Source of the DNA: Streptococcus oralis
GTDB taxonomy: Bacteria > Bacillota > Bacilli > Lactobacillales > Streptococcaceae
Direction of reading: 5' to 3'
Assembly: GCF_016028255.1 (NCBI RefSeq)
Contig: NZ_CP065707.1
Span: 1,007,001 to 1,071,000, forward strand
Length of the DNA: 64,000 nt
This document shows, piece after piece, positions 46,610-56,923 of the stretch. The first letter of the stretch is position 1. Every line of letters starts with the position of its first letter. The notes below the pieces were generated by a model, which saw only the letters and a list, made by a program, of their open reading frames with translations, was not told the origin of the DNA and ran no database searches. The position numbers and the translations under genes were made by a program.

Positions 46610-46633
46610 CTAAATAAAATAAAGGAGATTTGA

Positions 46634-48820
46634 ATGATGAAAGCTACATTCAAAAATGTCTTGTCTTTCGAGTTTTGGCAGAAATTCGGTAAGGCTTTGA
46701 TGGTGGTTATTGCTGTTATGCCAGCCGCTGGATTGATGATTTCAATCGGTAAGTCACTTGCAATGATTGACCCAAACCTTGCTCCCCTAGTTATTACTGG
46801 TGGCGTACTAGAGCAAATTGGTTGGGGGGTTATCGGTAACCTTCATATTTTGTTTGCCCTCGCTATTGGAGGAAGCTGGGCTAAAGAGCGCGCTGGTGGT
46901 GCTTTCGCCGCTGGTCTTGCCTTCATCTTGATTAACCGTATCACTGGTACTATCTTTGGAGTTACAAGTGATATGCTGAAAAACCCTGAGGCTATGGTCA
47001 CTACTCTCTTTGGAGGCTCAATCAAAGTTGCTGATTACTTCATCAGTGTTCTTGAAGCACCAGCATTGAACATGGGTGTTTTTGTAGGGATTATCTCTGG
47101 TTTTGTAGGGGCAACTGCCTTTAACAAATACTACAACTACCGTAAACTTCCAGACGCACTTTCATTCTTCAACGGGAAACGTTTTGTACCGTTTGTTGTT
47201 ATTCTTCGTTCAGCAATCGCTGCAATTCTACTTGCTGCTTTCTGGCCAGTAGTTCAAACAGGTATCAATAGCTTTGGTATCTGGATTGCCAACTCACAAG
47301 AAACTGCGCCAGTTCTCGCACCATTCTTGTATGGTACCTTGGAACGTTTGCTCTTGCCATTTGGTCTTCACCATATGTTGACTATCCCAATGAACTACAC
47401 AGCTCTTGGTGGTACTTATGACATTTTAACTGGTGCAGCTAAAGGTACTCAAGTATTTGGTCAAGACCCACTATGGCTTGCATGGGTAACAGACCTTGTT
47501 AACCTTAAAGGTTCAAATGCTGACCAATACCAACACCTTCTTACAACTATCACTCCAGCTCGTTTCAAAGTTGGTCAAATGATCGGTTCATTCGGTATCT
47601 TGATGGGTGTCATCGTTGCTATCTACCGCAATGTTGATGCTGACAAGAAACACCAATACAAGGGTATGATGATTGCGACAGCCCTTGCAACATTCTTGAC
47701 AGGGGTTACTGAACCTATCGAGTATATGTTTATGTTTATCGCAACGCCTCTTTACCTAGTGTATGCTCTTGTTCAAGGTGCTGCCTTTGCTATGGCGGAT
47801 ATTGTTCACCTTCGTATGCACTCATTCGGTTCAATTGAATTCTTGACTCGTACTCCGCTAGCTATCAACGCTGGTCTTGGTATGGATATTATTAACTTTA
47901 TCTGGGTAACTGTCCTCTTTGCAGTGATCATGTACTTCATCGCGAACTTCATGATTAAGAAATTCAACTATGCAACTCCAGGACGTAACGGAAACTATGA
48001 AACTGCTGAAGGAGCATCAGAAGATGCAGCTCCAGGTGAAACAAAAGTTGCCGCTGCTTCTCAAGCTGTAAATATCATTAACCTTCTTGGTGGTCGTGCA
48101 AACATTGTAGATGTAGATGCATGTATGACTCGTCTTCGTGTAACTGTTAAGGATGCAGATCGCGTTGGTACTGAGGAAGAATGGAAAGCAGAAGGAGCTA
48201 TGGGACTTGTCATGAAAGGACAAGGTGTCCAAGCTATCTATGGACCAAAAGCTGACGTGTTGAAATCTGATATCCAAGATATCCTTGACTCAGGTGAAGT
48301 AATTCCTGAAACTCTTCCAAGTCAAATGACAGAAGCTCAACAAAATACTGTACATTTTAAAGGTGTAACTGAGGAAGTCTACTCAGTAGCTGACGGTCAA
48401 GTCATTGCCTTGGAACAAGTGAAAGACCCAGTTTTTGCTCAAAAAATGATGGGTGATGGTTTTGCAGTAGAACCAGCCAATGGAAATATCGTATCTCCAG
48501 TTTCTGGTACTGTATCAAGTATCTTCCCAACAAAACACGCTCTTGGTCTTGTGACTGAAGCAGGTCTTGAAGTACTTGTTCACATCGGTTTGGATACTGT
48601 AAGCCTTGAAGGTAAACCATTCACAGTTCACGTTTCTGAAGGACAAAAGGTTGCTGCTGGTGATCTTCTTGTTACAGCTGACTTGGATGCTATCCGTGCA
48701 GCAGGTCGTGAAACTTCAACAGTGGTTGTCTTCACAAATGGAGATGTTCTCAAATCTGTTAAATTAGAACAAACTGGTTCTCTTGTAGCTAAAACAGCAG
48801 TTGCTAAAGTAGAATTGTAA
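46634..48820 (+). CDS. ptsG: PTS glucose-type transporter EIICBA
   Basis: The 728-residue protein carries all three domains of a glucose permease. EIIC membrane segments span about residues 10-440 with the substrate-loop GVTEPIEYMFMF at about 355. EIIB at about 480-560 has the phosphorylated Cys in DVDACMTRLRVTV. EIIA at about 595-720 has its His in VLVHIGLDTV. It imports and phosphorylates glucose or a related hexose. IS remnants end just upstream, so its promoter now abuts them. ATG 46634 or 46637 may start it; both follow AAAGGAG. Confidence 0.93.
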   Translation: MMKATFKNVLSFEFWQKFGKALMVVIAVMPAAGLMISIGKSLAMIDPNLAPLVITGGVLEQIGWGVIGNLHILFALAIGGSWAKERAGGAFAAGLAFILINRITGTIFGVTSDMLKNPEAMVTTLFGGSIKVADYFISVLEAPALNMGVFVGIISGFVGATAFNKYYNYRKLPDALSFFNGKRFVPFVVILRSAIAAILLAAFWPVVQTGINSFGIWIANSQETAPVLAPFLYGTLERLLLPFGLHHMLTIPMNYTALGGTYDILTGAAKGTQVFGQDPLWLAWVTDLVNLKGSNADQYQHLLTTITPARFKVGQMIGSFGILMGVIVAIYRNVDADKKHQYKGMMIATALATFLTGVTEPIEYMFMFIATPLYLVYALVQGAAFAMADIVHLRMHSFGSIEFLTRTPLAINAGLGMDIINFIWVTVLFAVIMYFIANFMIKKFNYATPGRNGNYETAEGASEDAAPGETKVAAASQAVNIINLLGGRANIVDVDACMTRLRVTVKDADRVGTEEEWKAEGAMGLVMKGQGVQAIYGPKADVLKSDIQDILDSGEVIPETLPSQMTEAQQNTVHFKGVTEEVYSVADGQVIALEQVKDPVFAQKMMGDGFAVEPANGNIVSPVSGTVSSIFPTKHALGLVTEAGLEVLVHIGLDTVSLEGKPFTVHVSEGQKVAAGDLLVTADLDAIRAAGRETSTVVVFTNGDVLKSVKLEQTGSLVAKTAVAKVEL

Positions 48821-48825
48821 TATAC

Positions 48826-48858
48826 TTGAGGTTGGAAGCTGTTTTCCAACCTCTTGTT
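48826..48858 (+). terminator. terminator after ptsG
   Basis: GAGGTTGGAA/TTCCAACCTC hairpin followed by a T-rich run. Confidence 0.85.
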
Positions 48859-48871
48859 TTAGGAGAAAAGC

Positions 48872-49687
48872 ATGAAATTTTTAACACTCAATACCCACAG
48901 TTGGATGGAGAAGGAAGCAGAAGAAAAATTCCAGCTCTTGCTCCAGGATATTCTTGAAAAAGACTATGATTTGATTTGCTTCCAAGAAATCAATCAAGAA
49001 ATTACTTTGCCTGAGGTAGAGGTTGATCATCTTTATCAAGCTTTACCAGCGGCAGAACCCATTCATCAAGACCACTATGTGAGACTTTTAGTTGAAAAAT
49101 TGTCTGAGAAAGGGAAGAATTACTACTGGACTTGGGCTTACAATCATATCGGCTATGACCGCTACCATGAAGGTGTGGCAATCTTATCTAAAACGCCTAT
49201 TAAGGCGCGTGAAATTTTAGTGTCTGATGTAGATGACCCAACGGACTACCATACTCGCCGTGTCGCCTTGGCAGAGACAGAGGTTGAAGGCAAGGAGCTT
49301 GCTCTTGCAAGCGTCCATCTCTCTTGGTGGGATAAAGGTTTCCAGGAAGAATGGGCTCGATTTGAGGCTGTGCTGAAAGGTTTGAACAAACCTCTGATTT
49401 TAGCAGGTGATTTTAATAATCCAGCTGGTCAGGAAGGCTACCAAGCGATTTTAGCTAGTCCACTGGATTTGCAAGATGCTTTTGAAGTTGCTAAGGAGAG
49501 AAGCGGTAGCTATACCGTTCCACCAGAAATTGATGGTTGGAAAGGAAATACCGAACCACTTCGAATTGATTATGTCTTTACGACAAAAGAGCTGGAAGTC
49601 GAAAGTTTGCATGTGGTTTTTGATGGTCAGAATAGTCCACAAGTCAGCGACCACTATGGTTTGAACGCGGTATTAAATTGGAAATAA
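48872..49687 (+). CDS. endonuclease/exonuclease/phosphatase family protein
   Basis: The 271-residue protein has the superfamily motifs LTLNTHSW at the start, DLICFQEIN at about residue 33, ASVHLSWWD, ILAGDFNNPAG at about 175 and RIDYVFT and SDHYGLNAV at the end. No signal peptide is visible, so it acts in the cytoplasm. It may cut nucleic acids, phospholipids or inositol phosphates. It is not ExoA, which is at 726. It follows ptsG after a terminator and an AGGAG site. Confidence 0.85.
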   Translation: MKFLTLNTHSWMEKEAEEKFQLLLQDILEKDYDLICFQEINQEITLPEVEVDHLYQALPAAEPIHQDHYVRLLVEKLSEKGKNYYWTWAYNHIGYDRYHEGVAILSKTPIKAREILVSDVDDPTDYHTRRVALAETEVEGKELALASVHLSWWDKGFQEEWARFEAVLKGLNKPLILAGDFNNPAGQEGYQAILASPLDLQDAFEVAKERSGSYTVPPEIDGWKGNTEPLRIDYVFTTKELEVESLHVVFDGQNSPQVSDHYGLNAVLNWK

Positions 49688-49694
49688 AAGCAAA

Positions 49695-49727
49695 AAATGA
49701 AAGGGAGCGATTCCTTTCATTTTTTTA
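49695..49727 (+). terminator. terminator after the endonuclease-family gene
   Basis: ATGAAAGG ... CCTTTCAT hairpin followed by seven T residues. Confidence 0.85.
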
Positions 49728-49844
49728 CAAAAATCACAATTTTAGAGAAGAAAGTTTCTTGTATATTTGTATATTATGAGAAAATATCCACAAATAAATT
49801 TTTAAAAATTCACGGTCAAAAAAATCGATAATATCAACTATTTA

Positions 49845-49853
49845 TGATAAAAT
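49845..49853 (+). promoter_or_regulatory. candidate extended -10 for the LPXTG gene
   Basis: TGATAAAAT, an extended -10 with hexamer TAAAAT at 49848-49853. A -35 is not obvious. AAAGGAGG follows before ATG 49883. Confidence 0.4.
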
Positions 49854-49882
49854 AGTAATTATGAAATAAAAGGAGGACTGGA

Positions 49883-52800
49883 ATGTTTTTTCAGGATAGA
49901 AAGATAAAATATTCAATCCGCAAATTGTCAGTTGCTACTGTGTCACTTGCGATTGGATTTTTGTTTGCGCCTGCGGTCATGGGGGCCGCTCAAGTAGCTC
50001 AAGCTGATGAGCTTACGGCTACTGAACAAGTGGAGAATAAGGCAGAGAATCAGGTCTCGGTGGGCTCTTCTACAATAGAGCAAGCAGAGCGTCAGAAAGA
50101 AAATCAAGTTACTTTGAAATCTTCTGAATCTGCGGTAGCAGAGACAAGTGAAGCGACAGATTCGACTGCTTTTAAAAATGCTCAGCCAGCTACAGGCACA
50201 AGCCAGCCAGCTACAGGCACAAGCCAGCCAGCTGCAGGCACTGCCCAAGCAACTCCAGCAAATGCTAGTCTAAACAAGAGCACTTTGGAGAACTACCTCA
50301 AAGAGTTGCGCAGCAAGGACTTTTCAAGTAAGACAGACGATAGTCTAGAAATCTTGAATGGCGTGATGACAGCTGCTGATAGTGTGCTTCAAACTGCAAC
50401 AAAGCAAGAAGAAATTGATAAAGTTTATCGCAATCTCGTGACCTTTGTCAATTCAGGTCTTCGTGATAAAAATCCGAAAGTCATCCCAGACAAGGATAAG
50501 ACTCCTCGCTCAGCACTTTATTGGTTTGAAAGTGCTACACCAGGAAAAACGGTTCCATTTGGTCTGAACTACTTGAAGCCAGAAGACACAACAATCTACA
50601 AAAAGGGCGATAAAGTAAAAGCCATCCAGCCAACTGAAACAACTTATGTAGAGTATGATGGAAGTGGTAGATGGACCTTTAAGGGCTATGACCATGATAG
50701 TCAGGTGATTGACAAAGATGATGTTGTCTTCACAGGTAAGTGGGAATTTACGCCGACACCATATAAGGCTACCTATAGAGCGGTTAATGGATCACCTGGA
50801 AAAACTTTGCCATCTTATGTTGCAAATTGGAGTCCAGAAGATAAAAGAAGATTTGCTGAGGGTGAAGTAGTAAAAGCACAAGAATTTCACTATGTTTTTT
50901 ATACTTCAGAAGAATTTCCTAACCGAAAAGGCTATTGGGCTTTGACTGGCTTTGATGCTCCAAGTAAAGTGGCAAACAATGGCGATGTAGAGTTCGTAGG
51001 AACTTGGAAATACTTTGAGGATGTCACTGTATCCTACAAACCTATGAACCAGCACGATTTTGAGAATTTTTATCATTTACCAAGTAGTCCTAAGACCTCA
51101 CGTGACGAATATAAATTACCTCTTCCTAAGGAGATAAAAGATCTAGAAAGTAAGCTATACGATTACAAGCTTTCTCTCAATCAGTTTGATAAACGTGATG
51201 AGCATTTACCTCAAGATATACGGGATACGGTAGCAGCTTTGCTTCGCTACGATGAAGTTCAAGGTGTCTACAAACCCTTTTATGATGCGGAAAATGAAGG
51301 AAATTGGACCTTTGAGGAAGATATCGTAGATTTAACCTTCAGTCGTGAACTAGAGCGGGCGGCTACATATGGGGAATTGCCAAAAGTTACAATGCCATTG
51401 GAGTTTGTATTTAAAGGGGTTCCTCGGAAACCGACTTACGAGTTTCTCAGTGGGACTGCTGGCAAAGCACTACCTGCTGAGATCAATAATCTGAAGCCGG
51501 TAGATATGCCTGAATGGGAGTATGCAAAGAGAAAGCAATACCCGAAAGGTGAGATGGTTGAGTCTGTTAGACCGACTCAAGAGTCCTACTATGATGCAGT
51601 TAACAAGGGTACCTGGACCTTTACAGGCTACGATTTTACTGAAAAACCAGTAAGTGAGTGGGATCATAAAGGATGGAACCTTAAGTTTACAGGTACTTGG
51701 ACTTTTGTAGCGGATAAGTACTCAGAAAACTATGAGTTTGTTAGCTCAGATCCTAGTCGATCTCTACCAGCTGCAGTTAAGGCCTTGACGCCAAGTAATA
51801 CAAATACTTACAAAAATGGCGAAACTGTATTTGCGGAATATCCACGTGAGACGACCTACATGGACTTTGATAACGAGGGAACTTGGAAATTTGATGGCTA
51901 TGACGCTAATAGCAAGGTAGTTAATCAAGATAAAGTTCTCTTTACAGGTACTTGGTCTTTCACACCACACAGAGATAAGACTGTTTCCTTTGACTTTGTC
52001 AGTGATACCCCAGGGAAGGCTATTCCAGATGATCTGAAGGCACAAATTCCAGCTCCTATCACGACATCTCCGAAAGATTATTCTGATAATGTTAGATATG
52101 TCATTGAAAGTTTCTATACATACACAGATGATGATAATGATGGTACTTGGAAGTTTATTGCTCCTGAGAAGATAGAAAAACCAACTGATGATGAGGACTC
52201 TACTTACACTCTCCACTGGGTCTTTGAACCGACCAAGCATAGTGTCTACTATGACTTCTATACAGATTCAAAAGATTCTTCTGGTAATTTAATCTACCCA
52301 CCACATACTTTGTATGATCTAATCACTTATGAAAGAGAATTTGTCAAGGGTGAAAAAGCTCGCGTTAAAATGCCATCTAAAACAAGATTTGAGGATCCTG
52401 ATGGCAGAGGGACTTGGGTATTTGATGACTTCTATGAAGATGATAACACGACTATTTCCTCACGTGTGAAAACAGTAGGGACAGAAGATGTTCGCTTCAG
52501 AGGAAGATGGATCTTGGTTCCTACTGATCAGTCTGATACGATCTACAGAGTGGAGTATAAATTCACTAACTCGACTCCTGCGTATCCTCTTCCAAATAAG
52601 ATTCGTGATATGCTTCCAGCTGGCACTGATTTCGTTGCACGAGCTGATGATTACAAAGATGCAAGCAAACTTGACACAACCACAGTAACTGTTCCGACAG
52701 GTACTTGGACCTTCCATGGTTTTGATGCGGATAAATACGGAAAAGCTATTGCAGGTACGAAAGTGAAGACCATCACAGGATCTTGGAGCTTTGCGCCAAA

Positions 52801-55800
52801 TGGTATAGATTATCAGTTCCAATCAACCAATCCTGCTTTTGCACTACCAGATCATATCACCAAGTTGACTCCGAAAAATCCTTATGATTACAAGTTATAT
52901 CCTAAGGAAATTCTGGCTGAACAACCAAGTGAAACGACTTATGTTGATACAGCGAATAAAGTGACTTGGACATTTGCAGGATACGATAAAGAAAAAATTG
53001 TTGTAGGAAAGGGCAGACAGACTTTCCTTGGAAGCTGGGTGCCTACTCCAAATCCAGAATATGTATTCAAATCATCTAAAGCAGGTGTTCCATTGCCACA
53101 AAGTGTTTTGGGAATGCTTCCAAATGATGAGGCTTCTTATAAGGTTGGAGACACCATTGTAGCCAAACAACCTGCTAAAGAATCAGTAGTTGAAGAAGAA
53201 AAAGACTATGTCTGGACCTTCAAAGGTTACGATCAGAAGAATGCGACCTATAATGGCAAGCGCGTGACATTTACAGGTATCTGGGAAGCAACGCCTAGAC
53301 CGCATCATGTAAGCTATACTTTTGAAAGCGAAACGGCTGGTGTTGATTTGCCTGAATTTATCCAGAAGAAAGCACCAAAAGACAGCTCAAGCTATTACAA
53401 CACGCAAAAAGTTGTACCAGAAGAGCCGACAACAAAGACTTACAAAGATGATATGAACGATGGTACCTGGACTTTCCTTGGTTACGATGCCAAAAGTAAG
53501 TTTGTGAAAAAAGCTGATTTGACTTTCACAGGTAAGTGGAAGTTTGAAGCTAACAAGTATCAAGCTACTTACCGCTTCGAGAGCGCGACAGTAGGTAAAG
53601 CTCTTCCAGCAGCCATCGCCGCATTGACTCCAAGTGACAGTGCAACATATGTGAATGGTGCCTCTGTTTCCGCTCAACAACCATCCCAAACCACTTACAC
53701 AGATCCTGTGAACGACGGCATCTGGACCTTCAAGGGCTATGACGCAGCTAGCGCTGTAGTCAACAAGGCAAATGTAGAGTTTGTAGGGGAATGGGCCTTT
53801 GAAGCTAACAAGTATCAAGCTACTTATCGCTTCGAGAGTGAGACAGCAGGAAAAGCACTTCCAGCAGCCATCGCAGCATTGACCCCAAGCGACAGTGCAA
53901 CTTATGTGAATGGTGCCTCTGTTTCCGCTCAACAACCATCCCAAACCACTTACACCGACGCAGTGAACGACGGCATCTGGACCTTCAAGGGCTATGACGC
54001 AGCTAGCGCTGTAGTCAACAAGGCAAATGTAGAGTTTGTAGGTACATGGGCCTTTGAAGCTAACAAGTATCAAGCAAGTTACCGCTTCGAGAGCGCAACA
54101 GCAGGTAAGGTTCTTCCAGCAGCCATCGCAGCCTTGACTCCAAGTGACAGTGCAACTTATGTGAATGGAGACTCTGTTTCCGCTCAACAACCATCCCAAA
54201 CCACTTACACCGACGCAGTGAACGACGGCACATGGACCTTCAAGGGTTACGACGCAGATAGCGCTGTAGTCAATAAGTCCGATGTTGAGTTTGTAGGAAA
54301 ATGGGCTTTTGAAGCTAACAAGTACCAAGCAACATACCGCTTCGAGAGCGCAACATCAGGAAAAGCTCTTCCAGCAGCCATCGCAGCATTGACTCCAAGT
54401 GACAGTGCAACATATGTGAATGGTAACTCTGTTTCCGCTCAACAACCATCTCAAACCACTTACACAGATACTGTGAACGACGGCACATGGACCTTCAAGG
54501 GTTACGACGCAGTTAGCGCCGTTGTCAACAAGGCAAATGTAGAGTTTGTAGGTACATGGGCCTTTGAAGCTAACAAGTATCAAGCAAGTTATCGCTTCGA
54601 GAGTGAGACAGCAGGTAAGGTTCTTCCAGCAGCCATCGCAGCATTGACTCCAAGTGACAGTGCAACTTATGTGAATGGTGCCTCTGTTTCCGCTCAGCAA
54701 CCATCCCAAACTACTTACACCGATGCAGTGAACGATGGCACTTGGACCTTCAAGGGATATGACGCAGTTAGCGCTGTGGTCAACAAGTCAAATGTAGAGT
54801 TTGTAGGTACATGGGCCTTTGAAGCTAACAAGTATCAAGCAAGTTATCGCTTCGAGAGCGCAACAGCAGGTAAGGTTCTTCCAGCAGCCATCGCAGCCTT
54901 GACTCCAAGTGACAGTGCAACATATGTGAATGGTGCCTCTGTTTCCGCTCAACAACCATCCCAAACCACTTACACCGACGCAGTGAACGACGGCACATGG
55001 ACCTTTAAGGGTTACGACGCAGCCAATGCAGTCGTGAACAAGGCAAATGTGGAGTTTGTAGGTACATGGGCCTTTGAAGCCAACAAGTACCAAGCAAGTT
55101 ACCGCTTCGAGAGTGAGACAGCAGGTAAGGTTCTTCCAGCAGCCATCGCAGCATTGACTCCAAGTGACAGTGCAACTTATGTGAATGGTGCCTCTGTTTC
55201 CGCTCAGCAACCATCTCAAACCACGTACACCGACGCAGTGAACGACGGCATCTGGACATTCAAGGGTTACGACGCAGCTAGCGCTGTGGTCAACAAGGCA
55301 AATGTAGAGTTTGTAGGGAAATGGTCCTTTGAAGCTAAGAAGTACCAAGCTACTTACCGCTTCGAGAGTGAGACAGCAGGTAAGTCTCTTTCAGCAGCCA
55401 TCGCAGCCTTGACTCCAAGTGACAGTGCAACTTATGTGAATGGTGCCTCTGTTTCCGCTCAACAACCATCCCAAACCACATACACAGATACTGTGAACGA
55501 CGGCACATGGACCTTCAAGGGTTACGACGCAGCTAGCGCCGTTGTCAACAAGGCAAATGTAGAGTTTGTAGGGAAATGGTCCTTTGAAGCCAACAAGTAC
55601 CAGGCTACTTACCGCTTTGAGAGCGCCACAGCAGGTCAGTCTCTTCCAGCAGCCATCGCAGCCTTGACTCCAAGCGACAGTGCAACATATGAGAATGGTG
55701 ACACTGTTTCTGCTCAGCAACCATCCCAAACCACTTACACAGATAGTGTGAATGATGGTACTTGGACCTTCAAGGATTATGACGCAGATAGCGCCGTTGT

Positions 55801-56677
55801 CAACAAGTCCGATGTTGAGTTTGTAGGCAAATGGGAATTCAAGGCGAATCCGACAAATGCGGAAACTTATACGCCTCAGGTAACGGAAGAAACTATCAAG
55901 GTTGGACAAACACCTGACTTGACCGATAATGTGACGAACTTGCCAAGCCTTCCAGCTGGCACTAAGGTAGTTGATATCACACCTGCAGGTCAAATTGACA
56001 CAACAAAACCAGGAACTTACACAGGTAAGGTACGAGTTGACTATCCAGATGGTTCTTCTACTGAAGTGTCTGTACCAGTTAATGTTTTGCCTGCACCGGT
56101 AACTGAAACCTATCAAGTGACTTACCGCTTCGAAAGTGCAACCGCAGACAACAACTTGCCAGCAGAAGTATTGAGTTTACTTCCACAAAGTGGAACATAT
56201 ACTACAAGTTCTTCTGCAGCGATTGCTTTCGTTCCAGAAGCACCGATGCCTGTAGAAGTTGCTGTTGCAAATGGTACATGGACATTCCTAGGTTACCAAG
56301 AAGTGGAAGAGGGGGCAAATCTAACCTTCGTCGGTAAGTGGATTTTTGAAGCTAAGCAAGATCCTAGTCCACAACCACAGCCTGCACCAACGCCACAACC
56401 ACAACCGGTTCCGCAACCAGTACCTCAACCAAATCCAGTTCCACCAGTGAAGCTAGGGGAAGAGCAGGGGGCTGATAATAATCAGGTAAATAGACTTCAA
56501 CCAAGAAAACCTGAAGAGAATCCACCAGCTCAAAGTCCAGCAGGAGAAAAGGAAAAACAAGCTACATTACCAAACACAGGTAGCACTGCACCGCTTTCAC
56601 TCACTGGTCTAATGACTAGCTCTCTTCTTGCAGGTCTAGCAGCGTTGCTTCTTGGTCGCAAGCGTGAAGATGATTAA
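49883..56677 (+). CDS. giant LPXTG cell-wall protein with SHIRT repeats (periscope-like)
   Basis: The 2264-residue protein has a YSIRK signal peptide (residues 8-45) and a sorting signal LPNTG at 2229-2233 followed by a membrane helix and RKRED. After a polar region with PATGTSQ repeats and a short helical part (about 95-200), there are roughly eleven diverged SHIRT-like repeats (about 210-1228). Nine near-identical 85-residue repeats follow (1229-1993), then a Rib-type domain with VDYPDGSSTEV (about 1994-2075), one more SHIRT-like copy, and a Pro-rich wall spanner. SHIRT domains were described in Sgo_0707 of S. gordonii as stiff, variable-number stalks. No classic adhesin head is evident, so the ligand-binding part is unknown. 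Confidence 0.9.
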   Translation: MFFQDRKIKYSIRKLSVATVSLAIGFLFAPAVMGAAQVAQADELTATEQVENKAENQVSVGSSTIEQAERQKENQVTLKSSESAVAETSEATDSTAFKNAQPATGTSQPATGTSQPAAGTAQATPANASLNKSTLENYLKELRSKDFSSKTDDSLEILNGVMTAADSVLQTATKQEEIDKVYRNLVTFVNSGLRDKNPKVIPDKDKTPRSALYWFESATPGKTVPFGLNYLKPEDTTIYKKGDKVKAIQPTETTYVEYDGSGRWTFKGYDHDSQVIDKDDVVFTGKWEFTPTPYKATYRAVNGSPGKTLPSYVANWSPEDKRRFAEGEVVKAQEFHYVFYTSEEFPNRKGYWALTGFDAPSKVANNGDVEFVGTWKYFEDVTVSYKPMNQHDFENFYHLPSSPKTSRDEYKLPLPKEIKDLESKLYDYKLSLNQFDKRDEHLPQDIRDTVAALLRYDEVQGVYKPFYDAENEGNWTFEEDIVDLTFSRELERAATYGELPKVTMPLEFVFKGVPRKPTYEFLSGTAGKALPAEINNLKPVDMPEWEYAKRKQYPKGEMVESVRPTQESYYDAVNKGTWTFTGYDFTEKPVSEWDHKGWNLKFTGTWTFVADKYSENYEFVSSDPSRSLPAAVKALTPSNTNTYKNGETVFAEYPRETTYMDFDNEGTWKFDGYDANSKVVNQDKVLFTGTWSFTPHRDKTVSFDFVSDTPGKAIPDDLKAQIPAPITTSPKDYSDNVRYVIESFYTYTDDDNDGTWKFIAPEKIEKPTDDEDSTYTLHWVFEPTKHSVYYDFYTDSKDSSGNLIYPPHTLYDLITYEREFVKGEKARVKMPSKTRFEDPDGRGTWVFDDFYEDDNTTISSRVKTVGTEDVRFRGRWILVPTDQSDTIYRVEYKFTNSTPAYPLPNKIRDMLPAGTDFVARADDYKDASKLDTTTVTVPTGTWTFHGFDADKYGKAIAGTKVKTITGSWSFAPNGIDYQFQSTNPAFALPDHITKLTPKNPYDYKLYPKEILAEQPSETTYVDTANKVTWTFAGYDKEKIVVGKGRQTFLGSWVPTPNPEYVFKSSKAGVPLPQSVLGMLPNDEASYKVGDTIVAKQPAKESVVEEEKDYVWTFKGYDQKNATYNGKRVTFTGIWEATPRPHHVSYTFESETAGVDLPEFIQKKAPKDSSSYYNTQKVVPEEPTTKTYKDDMNDGTWTFLGYDAKSKFVKKADLTFTGKWKFEANKYQATYRFESATVGKALPAAIAALTPSDSATYVNGASVSAQQPSQTTYTDPVNDGIWTFKGYDAASAVVNKANVEFVGEWAFEANKYQATYRFESETAGKALPAAIAALTPSDSATYVNGASVSAQQPSQTTYTDAVNDGIWTFKGYDAASAVVNKANVEFVGTWAFEANKYQASYRFESATAGKVLPAAIAALTPSDSATYVNGDSVSAQQPSQTTYTDAVNDGTWTFKGYDADSAVVNKSDVEFVGKWAFEANKYQATYRFESATSGKALPAAIAALTPSDSATYVNGNSVSAQQPSQTTYTDTVNDGTWTFKGYDAVSAVVNKANVEFVGTWAFEANKYQASYRFESETAGKVLPAAIAALTPSDSATYVNGASVSAQQPSQTTYTDAVNDGTWTFKGYDAVSAVVNKSNVEFVGTWAFEANKYQASYRFESATAGKVLPAAIAALTPSDSATYVNGASVSAQQPSQTTYTDAVNDGTWTFKGYDAANAVVNKANVEFVGTWAFEANKYQASYRFESETAGKVLPAAIAALTPSDSATYVNGASVSAQQPSQTTYTDAVNDGIWTFKGYDAASAVVNKANVEFVGKWSFEAKKYQATYRFESETAGKSLSAAIAALTPSDSATYVNGASVSAQQPSQTTYTDTVNDGTWTFKGYDAASAVVNKANVEFVGKWSFEANKYQATYRFESATAGQSLPAAIAALTPSDSATYENGDTVSAQQPSQTTYTDSVNDGTWTFKDYDADSAVVNKSDVEFVGKWEFKANPTNAETYTPQVTEETIKVGQTPDLTDNVTNLPSLPAGTKVVDITPAGQIDTTKPGTYTGKVRVDYPDGSSTEVSVPVNVLPAPVTETYQVTYRFESATADNNLPAEVLSLLPQSGTYTTSSSAAIAFVPEAPMPVEVAVANGTWTFLGYQEVEEGANLTFVGKWIFEAKQDPSPQPQPAPTPQPQPVPQPVPQPNPVPPVKLGEEQGADNNQVNRLQPRKPEENPPAQSPAGEKEKQATLPNTGSTAPLSLTGLMTSSLLAGLAALLLGRKREDD
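53567..55861 (+). repeat. nine tandem 255-bp SHIRT-coding repeats
   Basis: Unit starts fall at 53567, 53822, 54077, 54332, 54587, 54842, 55097, 55352 and 55607, exactly 255 bp apart. Units differ at few positions, mostly A/E/T/D choices in the first and middle thirds, and several share variants in a mosaic pattern. This fits repeated recombination between units. Copy number is likely to vary among strains and to be hard to assemble from short reads. Confidence 0.95.
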
Positions 56678-56773
56678 GCACTAATTTTATCTAGAAACTT
56701 TCGACTTTTAAAAGATTCTTAAGCACCTCTTGATTGTTTAACAAATCTATCTGAGTCGCAAGCTAAAGGCTGA

Positions 56774-56805
56774 GAGAAGACCAATTTGGTCTTCTCTTTT
56801 TACGT
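56774..56805 (+). terminator. terminator after the LPXTG gene
   Basis: GAGAAGACC/GGTCTTCTC hairpin with loop AATTT, followed by five T residues. It lies about 100 bp beyond the stop codon. Confidence 0.85.
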
Positions 56806-56923
56806 TTCTAGTCTAAGAGAGGTATTGGAGAAGTTGAGAGCTTTATGATCGGTCAGATAAGTGTGGCTACAGAAAAAGAACAAAATATGTTATAATGGTT
56901 GGAAGAATAGAATTGAGGATAAT

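Noticed and set aside
53387..56116. Four long minus-strand open frames (up to 313 residues) opposite the SHIRT repeats
   Set aside because: They are shadow frames created by the repeated coding sequence, with repetitive Cys/Trp-rich products, no ribosome binding sites and no family resemblance.
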